64,000 nucleotides of DNA from Planctomycetota bacterium (GCA_029777335.1 JAKOSN010000038.1:26387-90386), one strand, 5' to 3'. Positions 7,514 through 18,391 are shown, counted from the first letter of the stretch. Notes: generated by a model from the letters alone, not told the origin. Program-made: numbers and translations.

Positions 7514-10051
7514 TTATATCTTCTCAATCAAGGCCTTGATCGCGTTCAGGATCTCGACGATGGTTTGACTGGTCACATTGGAACCGGATCGATTGAAGAA
7601 CTGCCCGCAGTCCAGCCCCACTTCAGACCAGGAATCGCGCACGAACTCGCGTTGCGGAAAATCACGATAGAGCACCGCGCCCACCCCTGTTTTTTTGCTC
7701 GTCCAGTCGTTGTGATAGTAAATTCCTTCCAGCCCGAGGAGCAGGGCGTTGCGCGCGGAGCCGAACACGGTGCTATCGATCAACGCCAGGATCTTTTCTC
7801 CCGGAGGGAGCGCACAGGAGACACAGGCGTTGGCGAGTTTGCGCGAAGGGATGTTGGGGGCGAGATAGAGATCATCCTGGCCCTGAAAACGCCGTAACAC
7901 CGAAAGAAGCCGTTCTTCACTGAGGCGGATCGGGCGGGGCATCGGTGGGAGAGATTCCTCGGCGAGTTCGACCGGTGCCAGAGACGGTTCATCGTCCACA
8001 ACCACCGGCGCCAGCGGGGGAGCGATCCGCTCCGAGGGGGGGCTTTCTTCCTCCAGGGGGGTGAGACGAACGGGGGTCGCCTGGGTCTGGATCAATTGCA
8101 ACCGATTCAACACCGCGCGGAAGTCGCCTGGGCGTTGTTCCGGCTTGCGGACCAGGCACTGGGCGAGCAACTCTGCCAGAGCCGGCGGCAGCCTTTGCCA
8201 ATCGAGATAGGTTGGCTCGGCGGTCTCGAAGAGAGCGAAACAGAGAGTGCGCGCAAAGCCATAGATGTCTGCCTGGGGGCCAACGCGGGCTCCAGGGAGT
8301 TTCCCGAGTTGTTCAGGTGCCGCGTAGTCCAGAGTTCCCGCGATACTCTGCCCCACGATGGTGCGCCCGCGCTGGGTTGCCTGAAGAGAGTTGCCCAGCA
8401 GGCTCTGCTTCAGGGCGAGCCCAAAATCGATCAGCCGCACTTCCCAGCGGTCCTCACTGCGCAACACGAGCAGGTTGGCGGGCTTGATGTCCCGATGCAG
8501 AATGCCGTGGCGATGGGCCGCCTGGAGGGCATGAGCGACCGGCGCCGCCAGCTTCAGGGCCTGGTCCAGGGGAAGTGGGCCATTCTGCTGAACGTACTGT
8601 TCCAGGGTGGGTCCCGGAAAATACTCCATCACCAGATAGGGACGGGTGCGAGCGGGGTCGGCAAAGCCGCAGTGGCGCAAGCGGATAATGGCGGGGTGAC
8701 GCAACGTTTCCAGGGCGGCAGCTTCTTGCAACAAGGTGCCCAGATCACGCTCCAGCCCTTCGCTGGCGAGCGCCTTGACAGCTACCTCGCCTCCAGTAAG
8801 CCGATGACGACACAGGAATGTCACTCCAAACCCACCCGCCCCAAGGATGCGCAGGGGATCGTAATCGTCGGGTGGAAACGGGGCATAACGTCCGGGATCG
8901 AGCTGGAGCGCCTGGCGCAGCTCGGCCAGGGCGCTCTCGAGCTGGCCCGCTTCCAGAGCGGCGCGGTAGGCATTGTAGCGTGCCTCGGCCTGGGCCGGAC
9001 GATCCCCTGTCACTGTGGCGACCCGAGCGAAGGAGTCGTGCGCCCCGGTGAATTCTCCCACCGCGACCTGGAGTTTTCCCAGGCCATTGAGCAGAGCGGG
9101 CGAGTTGCGTTGCTCTTCCTCGGGTAGTTTCCGATACGTCTCCAGAAGTTGCTTCACCAGCTGATACTCACGCTCATTGTGCAGGCAGAGACTATCGCCG
9201 GCGCGCAGGGGCCGGCCTTGCATCTGCAGGCGTTCCACCAGCTGGCGCACCTGATCGTGCAAATTCTCGTAATCGCTTTTCATCTGCTGGCCCAGATGGT
9301 GCATCTGCTGCTTCATCTCGGCCTGGAGATCGAGGACCGCTTCCAGAACGTTGCCGAGTGCTTCCTCGATCCGTTGACCATGGTGATGCAGGGCGGTGTC
9401 GAGCTTCTGGAAGCCCTCCTCCTGGGCATGGCTGAGTTCCTGCACGTGGGTAAAGATCAGTCCCCGAGCCAGGGCCGAATCGGCCTCCACCTCGCGGCGG
9501 AAGAAGTAGCGAACCGCCACGATCAGGAGCGATTGCTCGGGGCGCGCATCCTGCGCGAGCAGATGGGCGAGATCCGGAAACCCTTGTTGCTGGAGCGTGG
9601 CGACGATCGTTTGCAGCGAGGCCTGTTCAACCTTGACGAGTTCCTGCGGATCGGTGCTGGTTGCAAAGGGGCCCACGCTGGCGCGGATCTCCTCGGGTTG
9701 CAAGGCGCCACCAAGGAGCGCTTGCTTGCGTGCCGACTGCAAGTCACGCAGACAGCGGCGACGAAATTCTGCCTTGCCGGTTAACAATGGGAGAGGGATC
9801 AGTTCAAGAAACGTCCGAATTTGCTGACGAAAGATGCGTTCATCGGCACGATCAAAGCGATTCCAGAGTGTTTCGCCCGCCAGCGCAATTTCCAGCGCCC
9901 GCCAGGCGCGCTCGTTGCTTTGCTGCAAGGCGCGAACCAGGCGCTGACCGTGGTCGGTCATTCGATCTTCGAGCATGCGAATGACATGTTCGGCGCCCTC
10001 GCCCATCACCTGGCGGAGTGCCAGCCCGGTGATCGTCTGGACGATACTCAT
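7514..10051 (-). CDS. large Ser/Thr protein kinase with long N-terminal helical region and extra C-terminal domain
   Basis: 845 residues. Residues 1-300 are helical, with a coiled-coil-like stretch around 210-280. Residues 310-385 look like TPR-type helices. The kinase domain (~397-670) shows GAGGFG (404-409), the ATP lysine K426, HRD (519-521) with KPAN, DFG (542-544) and an APEQ activation-segment end. After a Pro-rich linker, residues ~745-845 form a separate domain containing SRKLANACVSC, FGSARNALLLG and IYYHNDWTS. I see this as a module of unknown role. The gene is divergent from the S9 peptidase gene. No membrane segment is visible, so it is probably cytoplasmic. Confidence 0.93.
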   Translation of the reverse strand: MSIVQTITGLALRQVMGEGAEHVIRMLEDRMTDHGQRLVRALQQSNERAWRALEIALAGETLWNRFDRADERIFRQQIRTFLELIPLPLLTGKAEFRRRCLRDLQSARKQALLGGALQPEEIRASVGPFATSTDPQELVKVEQASLQTIVATLQQQGFPDLAHLLAQDARPEQSLLIVAVRYFFRREVEADSALARGLIFTHVQELSHAQEEGFQKLDTALHHHGQRIEEALGNVLEAVLDLQAEMKQQMHHLGQQMKSDYENLHDQVRQLVERLQMQGRPLRAGDSLCLHNEREYQLVKQLLETYRKLPEEEQRNSPALLNGLGKLQVAVGEFTGAHDSFARVATVTGDRPAQAEARYNAYRAALEAGQLESALAELRQALQLDPGRYAPFPPDDYDPLRILGAGGFGVTFLCRHRLTGGEVAVKALASEGLERDLGTLLQEAAALETLRHPAIIRLRHCGFADPARTRPYLVMEYFPGPTLEQYVQQNGPLPLDQALKLAAPVAHALQAAHRHGILHRDIKPANLLVLRSEDRWEVRLIDFGLALKQSLLGNSLQATQRGRTIVGQSIAGTLDYAAPEQLGKLPGARVGPQADIYGFARTLCFALFETAEPTYLDWQRLPPALAELLAQCLVRKPEQRPGDFRAVLNRLQLIQTQATPVRLTPLEEESPPSERIAPPLAPVVVDDEPSLAPVELAEESLPPMPRPIRLSEERLLSVLRRFQGQDDLYLAPNIPSRKLANACVSCALPPGEKILALIDSTVFGSARNALLLGLEGIYYHNDWTSKKTGVGAVLYRDFPQREFVRDSWSEVGLDCGQFFNRSGSNVTSQTIVEILNAIKALIEKI

Positions 10052-10133
10052 CCCTTCACCCTCCTGTGCAGATTCGTGAAGATGCAGTCTACCACACGAC
10101 GGCGCGGCGAACAGCGCAAGGACATGAAAAGAC

Positions 10134-10179
10134 TTGCCAACTCCTGGCGCGGCAGTGGTAGAATCTCCCTTCAGATTCT
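10134..10179 (+). promoter_or_regulatory. sigma70-type promoter with overlapping inverted repeat for the S9 peptidase gene
   Basis: TTGCCA (10134-10139) and TAGAAT (10159-10164) are separated by 19 bases, a little long. An inverted repeat AGAATCT-CCCTTC-AGATTCT (10160-10179) overlaps the -10 box and start region and could be an operator. It lies in the 150-base region shared with the divergent kinase gene. Confidence 0.42.
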
Positions 10180-10203
10180 GCGGCCCTGCGAATGAGGTTC
10201 CTC

Positions 10204-12066
10204 ATGGCTGTTACGATTCCGCTCGCGCGCTACCTGCAAATTCAGTCGGCCTCCGATCCGAGTTTTTCTCCAGATGGCCGGTTCGTCTCGTTTCTCAGCA
10301 ACACAACCGGGGTCAATCAGCTGTGGCAGGTGCCCGTGGAGGGGGGCTGGCCAACCCAGCTCACCTACCAGTCCGAACGCATTCAGAGCGCTTCCTACAA
10401 TCCGGTCCAACCGGAGATCTTGTTTGGCATCGATAGTGGAGGGAATGAACGGACCCAACTCCATCGCCTCTTCAGTCTGGAGAGATCCGAGCATGGCCTG
10501 GGGGACGGGTGGACCACCGAGGACCTGACGCGGTATCCCCGGGCGGTGCACAACTTTGGCGGCTGGAGTCACGACGGCCAGTGGATTACCTTCAGCGCCA
10601 ACCGCGCCAACCCGAGTCGGTTCGATCTCTACATCCAGAAAATCGGCGCGCAGGAAGCGAAACTGTTGCGGAAGGGCCCAGGCGGCTATTACACTTCCGT
10701 TGGCTGGTCTCCCGACGACAAGTACCTTCTGGTGATTCATACCGAATCAAACTTCAACCAGAATCTATTCCTGGTCGAGGTGGCCACGGGCGAGGTCAAA
10801 GCGCTGACCGCGCACAAGGGCGAGGTGCAGTATCACCATCCCCACTGGGCGGCGGATGGCAAGTCAATTTACTGCACCAGCACTGCCCAGGGGCGTGACC
10901 TGGCGGGGTTGGCCCGGATCGATCGCGACAGTGGCAAGCTCACCTATCTGGAAACGCCGGATCACGAGGTGGAGTCTGTCCTCCCTTCTCCCAAAGGACG
11001 CTGGCTGGCCTGGCGGGTTAACCTCGATGGAAAGTCGCAACTCTTCCTGCGCGATCTGCGAGCGATGAAGCTCGTGCCGACTCCAAAGATGCCTCTGGGC
11101 GTGATCGGCGGCATGACATTCGCGCGCGATGATTCGCGCCTGGCCTTCGTTCTGAGCGGACCAAGACACAACAGCAACGTCTGGCTCTGGGATCTCGCTC
11201 CGGCGAAGGGCGAGGAGAAAAAAACGGCTGCGGTGCGGCAACTCACCAGGGCAGGGACCGCCGGCGTTCCGCTGGATCGTTTTGTTGTGCCCGAACTCAT
11301 CCATTACCCCACGTTCGATAAACGCCAGATCCCTGCCTGGTTTTATCTTCCGCCGGAGGAGGCTCGGCCCAGCGAGGGGCGCTTGCCGCCCGTGATCGTC
11401 TATCCGCATGGGGGACCCGAGAGCCAGTATCGACCCACGTTCAATGCGCTCTTTCAGTTCTTCCTGCAAAGTGGGTATGCGATCCTGGCGCCAAACGTGC
11501 GGGGTTCGGCGGGCTATGGCACGACCTATCTCAACCTGGATAATACGACCAAACGGATGGATGCCGTCGCCGATCTGGCGTATGCCGCCCACTGGCTGCG
11601 GGATCAGAAGAAGGGGGATCCCAAACGGCTGGCGGTCTTCGGCGGAAGTTATGGCGGTTTCATGGTGCTGGCGTCAGTGACACACTACCCCGAACTGTGG
11701 GCGGCCGGGGTCGATGTGGTGGGCATCTGCAACTTCGTCACTTTCCTGGAGAAAACCGGCGATTATCGGCGTGCGCATCGCTCGGCGGAGTATGGCAATC
11801 TGGAGGAGCACCGTGCCTTCTTCGAGAAAATCAGCCCGATTCATCATGTGGATAAAATCCGCTGTCCGATCATGGTGATTCATGGCGCCAACGATCCGCG
11901 CGTCCCGATCGGCGAGGCGGAACAGATCGTGGCCGCGCTCAAGAAGCGGTCGATTCCCGTGGATTATCTGCGCTACGAGGATGAAGGGCACGGGCTGGCG
12001 CGGCTCAAGAATCGCCTCGATGCTTACCCGAAGATGGTGGCTTTTCTCAACAAGTATTTGAAGTGA
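10204..12066 (+). CDS. S9-family (prolyl oligopeptidase-type) serine peptidase
   Basis: 620 residues from ATG 10204, which has GAGG six bases upstream. The first ~380 residues form a beta-propeller with repeated SPDG-type blades (e.g. PSFSPDGRFVSF, GWSPDDKYLL). The C-terminal ~240 residues are an alpha/beta-hydrolase domain with nucleophile Ser482 in GGSYGGF, Asp564 in GANDPR and His596 in DEGHGL. These enzymes cleave oligopeptides with access controlled by the propeller. No signal peptide is seen, so it is likely cytosolic. The transcript is probably ended by the hairpin at 12159-12188 shared with the convergent spoVG gene. Confidence 0.95.
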   Translation: MAVTIPLARYLQIQSASDPSFSPDGRFVSFLSNTTGVNQLWQVPVEGGWPTQLTYQSERIQSASYNPVQPEILFGIDSGGNERTQLHRLFSLERSEHGLGDGWTTEDLTRYPRAVHNFGGWSHDGQWITFSANRANPSRFDLYIQKIGAQEAKLLRKGPGGYYTSVGWSPDDKYLLVIHTESNFNQNLFLVEVATGEVKALTAHKGEVQYHHPHWAADGKSIYCTSTAQGRDLAGLARIDRDSGKLTYLETPDHEVESVLPSPKGRWLAWRVNLDGKSQLFLRDLRAMKLVPTPKMPLGVIGGMTFARDDSRLAFVLSGPRHNSNVWLWDLAPAKGEEKKTAAVRQLTRAGTAGVPLDRFVVPELIHYPTFDKRQIPAWFYLPPEEARPSEGRLPPVIVYPHGGPESQYRPTFNALFQFFLQSGYAILAPNVRGSAGYGTTYLNLDNTTKRMDAVADLAYAAHWLRDQKKGDPKRLAVFGGSYGGFMVLASVTHYPELWAAGVDVVGICNFVTFLEKTGDYRRAHRSAEYGNLEEHRAFFEKISPIHHVDKIRCPIMVIHGANDPRVPIGEAEQIVAALKKRSIPVDYLRYEDEGHGLARLKNRLDAYPKMVAFLNKYLK

Positions 12067-12158
12067 GGGGACAGGGGAGTGTCACCGTCGAGGTAGGGAC
12101 GAGAGGGAAAGCGCGAGGCTTGTGCATTTGCAGATGAGGAATGGAATGAACGGAAGAG

Positions 12159-12188
12159 GAGCCCCTGATCCCAGTGAATCAGGGGCTC
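12159..12188. terminator. bidirectional terminator-like hairpin between S9 peptidase and spoVG
   Basis: An 11-bp perfect stem (GAGCCCCTGAT / ATCAGGGGCTC) with an 8-base loop lies between two convergent genes. No long T run follows on either strand. Its core CCCCTGATCC recurs in the hairpin at 23784-23818. Confidence 0.6.
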
Positions 12189-12229
12189 GCAAGCTCCCTG
12201 GGCGTGTTGATACAACTCAACGCAGGGGA

Positions 12230-12811
12230 TTAGAAGATCCCGGCGCCGAAATTATCCGTCTGCTTCCCTTCGCGGGTGGCGGTTTCCTGCACCTGGTTGG
12301 TGCGTGAGGAGTGTGCGCTGGAGGTGCGATAACCGCGTGCAGCGCCCATTTCACTCACGACCTGGGTATAAGTGGCGGGCCCGTCATAGTCGCTATCGAA
12401 GTCGTCATAGGTGCAGACGTAGCCGGGCTGCTTGGAGCGTTCTTTTTCCTGATAAAACGCCTTGAGGACGGCGCTCTGGATCACTTCGCGGCAAGCGGAG
12501 TTGATCGGATGCGCGATATCCGCGTGCAACTTGACGCGGCCGTCGGCATCTCGGGTGGCCCGATCCTCGTCGAGCTTGCAGCCGCACTGATTGCAGAAGC
12601 GGGCACGCAAATGATTCTTGCTGCCACACTGGGGGCAACGATCGGTCAACTTGCGGCTGGGCATGGCGACGAAGGAACCCTTCGTCCCCTCAATAATTTT
12701 CAGGTCGCGGACGACATAGGCGTCATCGAACGTCACCGAGCAGAAAGCCTGCAGACGTTCGTTTTCGTTGTTGTCTTCCATGAGCTTGATACGGACTTCG
12801 GTGATGACCAC
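12230..12811 (-). CDS. spoVG: SpoVG-family RNA/DNA-binding regulator with inserted zinc ribbon
   Basis: 193 residues from GTG 12811, preceded by AGGAG eight bases upstream. The N-terminal half matches SpoVG (VVITEVRIKLM, VVRDLKIIEG, GSFVAMPSRK), and the SpoVG C-terminal motif HADIAHPINSACREVIQ follows at about residue 100. Between them sits a ~35-residue insertion with two CxxC pairs (CPQCG and CNQCG), a zinc ribbon absent from the ~95-residue Bacillus protein. A ~65-residue Ser/Thr/Asp-rich tail is added. SpoVG proteins bind nucleic acid and tune gene expression and division. It is 28 bases downstream of ispE; ispE and spoVG are also close neighbours in Bacillus. Confidence 0.92.
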   Translation of the reverse strand: MVITEVRIKLMEDNNENERLQAFCSVTFDDAYVVRDLKIIEGTKGSFVAMPSRKLTDRCPQCGSKNHLRARFCNQCGCKLDEDRATRDADGRVKLHADIAHPINSACREVIQSAVLKAFYQEKERSKQPGYVCTYDDFDSDYDGPATYTQVVSEMGAARGYRTSSAHSSRTNQVQETATREGKQTDNFGAGIF

Positions 12812-12839
12812 AGTTGTTCTCCTTTTTTCTGTGGCACAC

Positions 12840-13754
12840 TCAAAAGCAACTACCAACGATCAACACGCGGGGTGCATCGGCACCGGACGCGTCTGAACCA
12901 AGCTGGCGCACCACGCGATGTGCATCGGCACGGTCGCGACAAAGCGCGAAGAGGGTTGTGCCGCTGCCACTCATCAAACACCCCAACGGGGCGGTGCGCT
13001 CCAGACGATGACGCCAGTCCACAAGGAGTGGACATAACTGTTCAGCCACGGGCTGCAGGCGATTGTGCAGATTCCGGGCGATGGCTTGCAGATCACCGCG
13101 AACAAAGGCCTCGCACATGGCCTGGCCATCCAGGGGCTGCTCGGGCACGCGAAGCGCCCGAAAAACGGCCGGGGTCGATAACCCCTGTCGCGGACAGACC
13201 AGCACCAGCCAGAGCGACCTGCCAGGTTGCAAGGGCGTGGTGATCTCGCCGCGACCGGTACACCAGGCCGCGGGGGCGGCGAAAAAGAACGCCACATCGC
13301 TACCGAGTTCCGCGCCCAACCGGGCCAGCTCCTCACGACGGAGTCCCAGCCTCCAGAGCCGATTAAGGCCGAGCAGCGTGGCGGCGGCATCCGAGGAACC
13401 ACCTGCCAGACCGGCCTGCATCGGAATGCGCTTGTGCAGGGTGATCTGCACACCGTGACCGCATCCGCTCCGTTGACGTAGCAGTTCGGCGGCGCGGACA
13501 ATCAAGTTGTCGGGGCCCGTGGAAAGATCGGGAATACTACTCTTTCCGGTCTGGTCAGGAATGTCCGCCAGGTGCAGGCGCAGGGCCTGAGTCGATTCCT
13601 CCTTGAATTCCAGGGTATCGTACAGACCCACGGTGACCATCAACGTGGCGAGGTCATGGTAGCCGTCGGGTCGTTTGCCCAGGACTTCCAGAAAGAGATT
13701 CACCTTGGCCGGTGTTCTGACCACCACACCGTGAGCGCTTCGTTCGCTCAACAT
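12840..13754 (-). CDS. ispE: 4-diphosphocytidyl-2-C-methyl-D-erythritol kinase
   Basis: 304 residues from ATG 13754; ATG 13781 would add nine residues and neither has a clear ribosome site. The GHMP-kinase signatures are present: TPAKVNLFLEVLGKRPDGYH near the N-terminus, the ATP-binding PMQAGLAGGSSDAAATL at about residue 100, and the C-terminal MSGSGTTLFAL. IspE phosphorylates CDP-methylerythritol in the MEP pathway of isoprenoid precursor synthesis. It heads a probable operon with spoVG and is divergent from the photolyase gene. Confidence 0.95.
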   Translation of the reverse strand: MLSERSAHGVVVRTPAKVNLFLEVLGKRPDGYHDLATLMVTVGLYDTLEFKEESTQALRLHLADIPDQTGKSSIPDLSTGPDNLIVRAAELLRQRSGCGHGVQITLHKRIPMQAGLAGGSSDAAATLLGLNRLWRLGLRREELARLGAELGSDVAFFFAAPAAWCTGRGEITTPLQPGRSLWLVLVCPRQGLSTPAVFRALRVPEQPLDGQAMCEAFVRGDLQAIARNLHNRLQPVAEQLCPLLVDWRHRLERTAPLGCLMSGSGTTLFALCRDRADAHRVVRQLGSDASGADAPRVLIVGSCF

Positions 13755-14136
13755 GGGAGGGAGAACCAGAGAGGAACCCATCCATGGGTGCGTGGCACGG
13801 AAACGTACATACCCGGAAAAGATCCTTCTTTTAGCGGGCATCAGTCCCGTCAGGCGTTTTCAGGACTGTTTGTTGTCCAAGGTGCATCACTCAGAAGTTG
13901 GGCGGATCTTACCCTTGCTGGGTGCACCCGTCAAGGCGGCTCTTTACGCAGCGGGGAGGCATTGATCAGACAAGGACTTAGGAGGTGCCCTGGGTAAAAA
14001 AAACGCTTGCTGACCAGGCTCGAAAGTTGAAAAAGCTGGGTCCATTCGCTCTATCAATGAAAATGGCGCCCTCTGGGGATCGGGCGCCGCTTCGGCTGTC
14101 AATAGCGCAGCCAGGGAAAGGGGTGGAAGAGCACTG
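13755..14136. other. intergenic region between ispE and photolyase genes
   Basis: I see no gene in these ~380 bases. They should contain the divergent promoters for ispE and the photolyase gene, but no strong -35/-10 pair stands out. A 7-bp hairpin (GGCGCCC at 14065-14071 with GGGCGCC at 14082-14088) lies about 50 bases before the photolyase start and may affect its leader. Confidence 0.5.
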
Positions 14137-15597
14137 ATGACGGTTAGCATCGTCTGGTTTCGCCAGGATCTGCGACTGGATGATCACCCCGCGCTGCTGG
14201 CGGCAGTTGCCCGACGAGGGGCCGTGATCCCTCTGTTCATCTGGAGTCCCCAGGAGGAAGGTCCGTGGGCCCCCGCATCGGCGAGTCGCTGGTGGCTTCA
14301 TCATTCGCTGACGGCACTGGCACGTTCCCTGGAGCGACTGGGTTCGCGACTGATCCTCCGCACGGGCGAGGCACTGGCGACGTTGCAGGCCGTTCTCCGC
14401 GAGACGGGAGCCTCCGCTGTCTTCTGGAATCGTCGCTATGAACCAACTGTGATTGCTCGCGATGCAACGGTGAAAACACAGTTGCGCCAGCAGGGAGTCC
14501 AGACGGCGAGTTTTAACAGTGCCCTCCTCTTTGAGCCGTGGCAGGTAAGCACCAAACAGGGAGGGCCGTATCAGGTCTACACTCCCTTCTACAAGGCTTG
14601 TACTCTCCTCACCTCCGAAGAGCCCCGATCCGCGCCGACGACTCTGCCGGCGCCGCCACAATGGCCTGCGAGTCTTGCCCTGGCCGAACTTCGTCTGGAA
14701 CCGACGATCGACTGGGCGGGGGGAATGCGGGCAAGCTGGACACCCGGGGAAGCCGGCGCACGCCAGCGGCTGGAAGCATTTTTGCCGCGAGCGATCAAAT
14801 CCTACAAGGACGAGCGTGATCGTCCGGATTTGACCAGCACATCGAGTTTGTCGCCACATCTGCATCATGGCGAAATCAGTCCGCGCCGGCTGTGGAAGCT
14901 GGTTCAGGAGCGATTTGCCGGCCAGGTGCCCATGCCGTCTGGTCCCGAAGTCTACTTGAAAGAGGTGTTCTGGCGCGAATTTGCCCATCATCTCCTCTTT
15001 CACTTTCCGCACACCACCGAGGCGCCTCTGCGGGGGGAGTTTGCCCGCTTCCCCTGGCGGAGCGATCCGGGGGAGCTGCGTGCCTGGCAACGAGGGCGGA
15101 CGGGCTATCCGCTCATCGATGCAGGGATGCGGCAATTGTGGAGCACGGGGTGGATGCACAACCGCGTGCGCATGGTGGTGGCGTCGTTCCTGGTCAAGGA
15201 TCTTCTCCTTCCCTGGCAGGAGGGAGCACGCTGGTTCTGGGATACGCTGGTCGATGCGGACCTGGCGAACAATACCCTGGGCTGGCAATGGTCGGCAGGG
15301 TGCGGGGCCGACGCGGCTCCGTATTTCCGCATCTTTAACCCGGTGCAGCAAGGAGAACGTTTTGATCCGGTCGGAGCCTATGTGGCGCATTGGGTGCCTG
15401 AGCTGGCACGCCTTCCGGCGCGCTGGATTCACAAGCCCTGGCTGGCGCCCGCGGATGTGCTCACGGCTGCCGGGGTGGAGCTGGGACAGACCTACCCTCG
15501 CCCGATTGTTGATCATGCCAGCGCTCGTGCGCGTGCTTTGGAGGCATTGGCAACCCTCTCTTCGCCTTCCTCGGCTGTTCCCAGATCTGAAAAGTGA
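14137..15597 (+). CDS. phr: deoxyribodipyrimidine photolyase / cryptochrome-family protein
   Basis: 486 residues, the normal size for class I photolyases. The N-terminal antenna-binding Rossmann domain opens with VSIVWFRQDLRLDDHPAL. The FAD domain carries TSSLSPHLHHGEISPRRLW, the substrate-pocket segment VFWREFAHHLL, and the conserved TGYPLIDAGMRQLWSTGWMHNR, followed by WDTLVDADLANNTLGWQW. The enzyme uses blue light to split cyclobutane pyrimidine dimers in DNA; a cryptochrome role cannot be excluded. It is followed 69 bases later by a small membrane-protein gene on the same strand. Confidence 0.96.
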   Translation: MTVSIVWFRQDLRLDDHPALLAAVARRGAVIPLFIWSPQEEGPWAPASASRWWLHHSLTALARSLERLGSRLILRTGEALATLQAVLRETGASAVFWNRRYEPTVIARDATVKTQLRQQGVQTASFNSALLFEPWQVSTKQGGPYQVYTPFYKACTLLTSEEPRSAPTTLPAPPQWPASLALAELRLEPTIDWAGGMRASWTPGEAGARQRLEAFLPRAIKSYKDERDRPDLTSTSSLSPHLHHGEISPRRLWKLVQERFAGQVPMPSGPEVYLKEVFWREFAHHLLFHFPHTTEAPLRGEFARFPWRSDPGELRAWQRGRTGYPLIDAGMRQLWSTGWMHNRVRMVVASFLVKDLLLPWQEGARWFWDTLVDADLANNTLGWQWSAGCGADAAPYFRIFNPVQQGERFDPVGAYVAHWVPELARLPARWIHKPWLAPADVLTAAGVELGQTYPRPIVDHASARARALEALATLSSPSSAVPRSEK

Positions 15598-15666
15598 TAT
15601 TGATTCTATGAAGATCTTAAAATGGGTTTTCCTCGGACTGCGGACAACGCTTGAGGAGCGGCGTGT

Positions 15667-16119
15667 ATGAATTCGCCATGGCCGGAGGCGGTCTTTGTGG
15701 TTCACCTGGGCGCCACGCTCTTCATGACGGGGTTAATCTGGTTTGTCCAGGTCGTCCATTACCCTCTGTTCGCTGAGGTTGACACCACGCGCTTTCCGCG
15801 CTACGAGGTGCTCCATTCGCAACGCACCACGTGGGTGGTTTCTGTTCCCATGCTCGTCGAGGTCTTTACCGGGGTGATGCTGCTTGGCGTTCATCCAGCG
15901 GGGGTGCCGGTCTGGGGGTTGATGGTGGCGCTGGGGGTGCTGGCAATCATCTGGATCTCCACGGCGGTGCTCCAGGTGCCTTGCCACACTCTTCTGACGC
16001 AACAATTCGATCGGAAGATTCACGCCCGGTTGGTGCGGACGAACTGGATTCGCACAATCGGTTGGAGCGCCCGGGCGCTGCTTTTGTTGTGGTATTGTCT
16101 TTCGCTCCTCTGCCCCTAA
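15667..16119 (+). CDS. small integral membrane protein, four predicted helices
   Basis: 150 residues with hydrophobic segments at about 8-30, 57-77, 82-104 and 128-148. The conserved-looking cytoplasmic piece VQVVHYPLF, with later YEVLHSQRTTWVV, suggests a real family; similar uncharacterised proteins are often annotated as DUF1772-like, which I cannot confirm. It follows the photolyase gene in the same direction and is convergent with the SDR gene, whose stop is 11 bases away. Function unknown. Confidence 0.8.
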   Translation: MNSPWPEAVFVVHLGATLFMTGLIWFVQVVHYPLFAEVDTTRFPRYEVLHSQRTTWVVSVPMLVEVFTGVMLLGVHPAGVPVWGLMVALGVLAIIWISTAVLQVPCHTLLTQQFDRKIHARLVRTNWIRTIGWSARALLLLWYCLSLLCP

Positions 16120-16129
16120 ACGCATGTGG

Positions 16130-16918
16130 TTAAGCGGTATAGCCGCCATCAACGATCAATTCGGTGGCGGTAACAAAGGACGATTCGTCGGAGGCGAGGT
16201 AGAGGATGGCGCGCGCGATTTCCTCTGGGGTGGCGAACCGTTTGCTCGGGACGACCTCGCGGGACGCCTGCCACATCTCGGATTTTTCTGTCTCGGCCCA
16301 GTTGGGCATCTTCATCCACATCGGGGTTTTTACCGCGCCGGGAGCGACGCAGTTGATGCGAATGTTGTCCTGATTGTGCAGGCATTCCAGAGCGGCTGCG
16401 CGCGAAAACATCAGGACCGCGGCCTTGCTGGCACAGTAGGCACTTGCTCCTGGGCTGGCCTTGATGCCGGAGGCGGAGGCGACGTTCACAATGCTCCCCT
16501 TGTTGTGGGTGCGCATCGAACGAATCCCCGCACGGGTGCCGAGGAAAATGCCATCGAGGTTGATGGCAAGGACGCGGCGCCACTCTGCCAGAGACATTTC
16601 CGCGACGGGACAGGCAGCGGCGATCCCGGCCGAGTTGACCAGAATATCCAGCGGTCCCCAGCGGGCGTGAATCGCCTGGAGAATGGCCTCCCAGTCGTTT
16701 TCAGCCGTAATATCGAGCCGGAACGAATGAGCGATGCCGCGCGCGGCGGTGATGCTCTCCGCGGTGCGCGCGGTTCCCTCGGTGTCGATATCAGCGAGTG
16801 CCACCCTGGCGCCCTCGTGCGCCAGAAGGGTGGCGGTCGCCTGGCCAATGCCGGAAGCGGCCCCGGTCACCAGCGCAATTCGGTTTGGCAGTCGTGCTCC
16901 AGCCGTTGGATTACTCAT
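16130..16918 (-). CDS. short-chain dehydrogenase/reductase (SDR)
   Basis: 262 residues of the classical SDR type. The cofactor motif TGAASGIG is at ~18-25, NSAG replaces the usual NNAG at ~93, the catalytic Ser is in VNVASASG, and YCASK (Tyr and Lys) follows at ~160. Asp in LADIDTEG after the second strand suggests NAD rather than NADP preference. The C-terminus ends with the common VDGGYTA. The substrate is not predictable. Its start is 16 bases from the nrfA stop on the same strand, so it may be the last gene of the nrf transcript. Confidence 0.94.
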   Translation of the reverse strand: MSNPTAGARLPNRIALVTGAASGIGQATATLLAHEGARVALADIDTEGTARTAESITAARGIAHSFRLDITAENDWEAILQAIHARWGPLDILVNSAGIAAACPVAEMSLAEWRRVLAINLDGIFLGTRAGIRSMRTHNKGSIVNVASASGIKASPGASAYCASKAAVLMFSRAAALECLHNQDNIRINCVAPGAVKTPMWMKMPNWAETEKSEMWQASREVVPSKRFATPEEIARAILYLASDESSFVTATELIVDGGYTA

Positions 16919-16933
16919 GCGTGCGCTCGACGG

Positions 16934-18349
<1,416 letters not shown>

Positions 18350-18391
18350 GTGCGAGAACCCTTTCTGGACCGGGGAGCGAGAGAGTCACTT

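Noticed and set aside
13978..15705. 575-residue minus-strand frame opposite the photolyase gene
   Set aside because: Arg/Pro-rich low-complexity composition and no motif; the plus strand encodes a complete photolyase.
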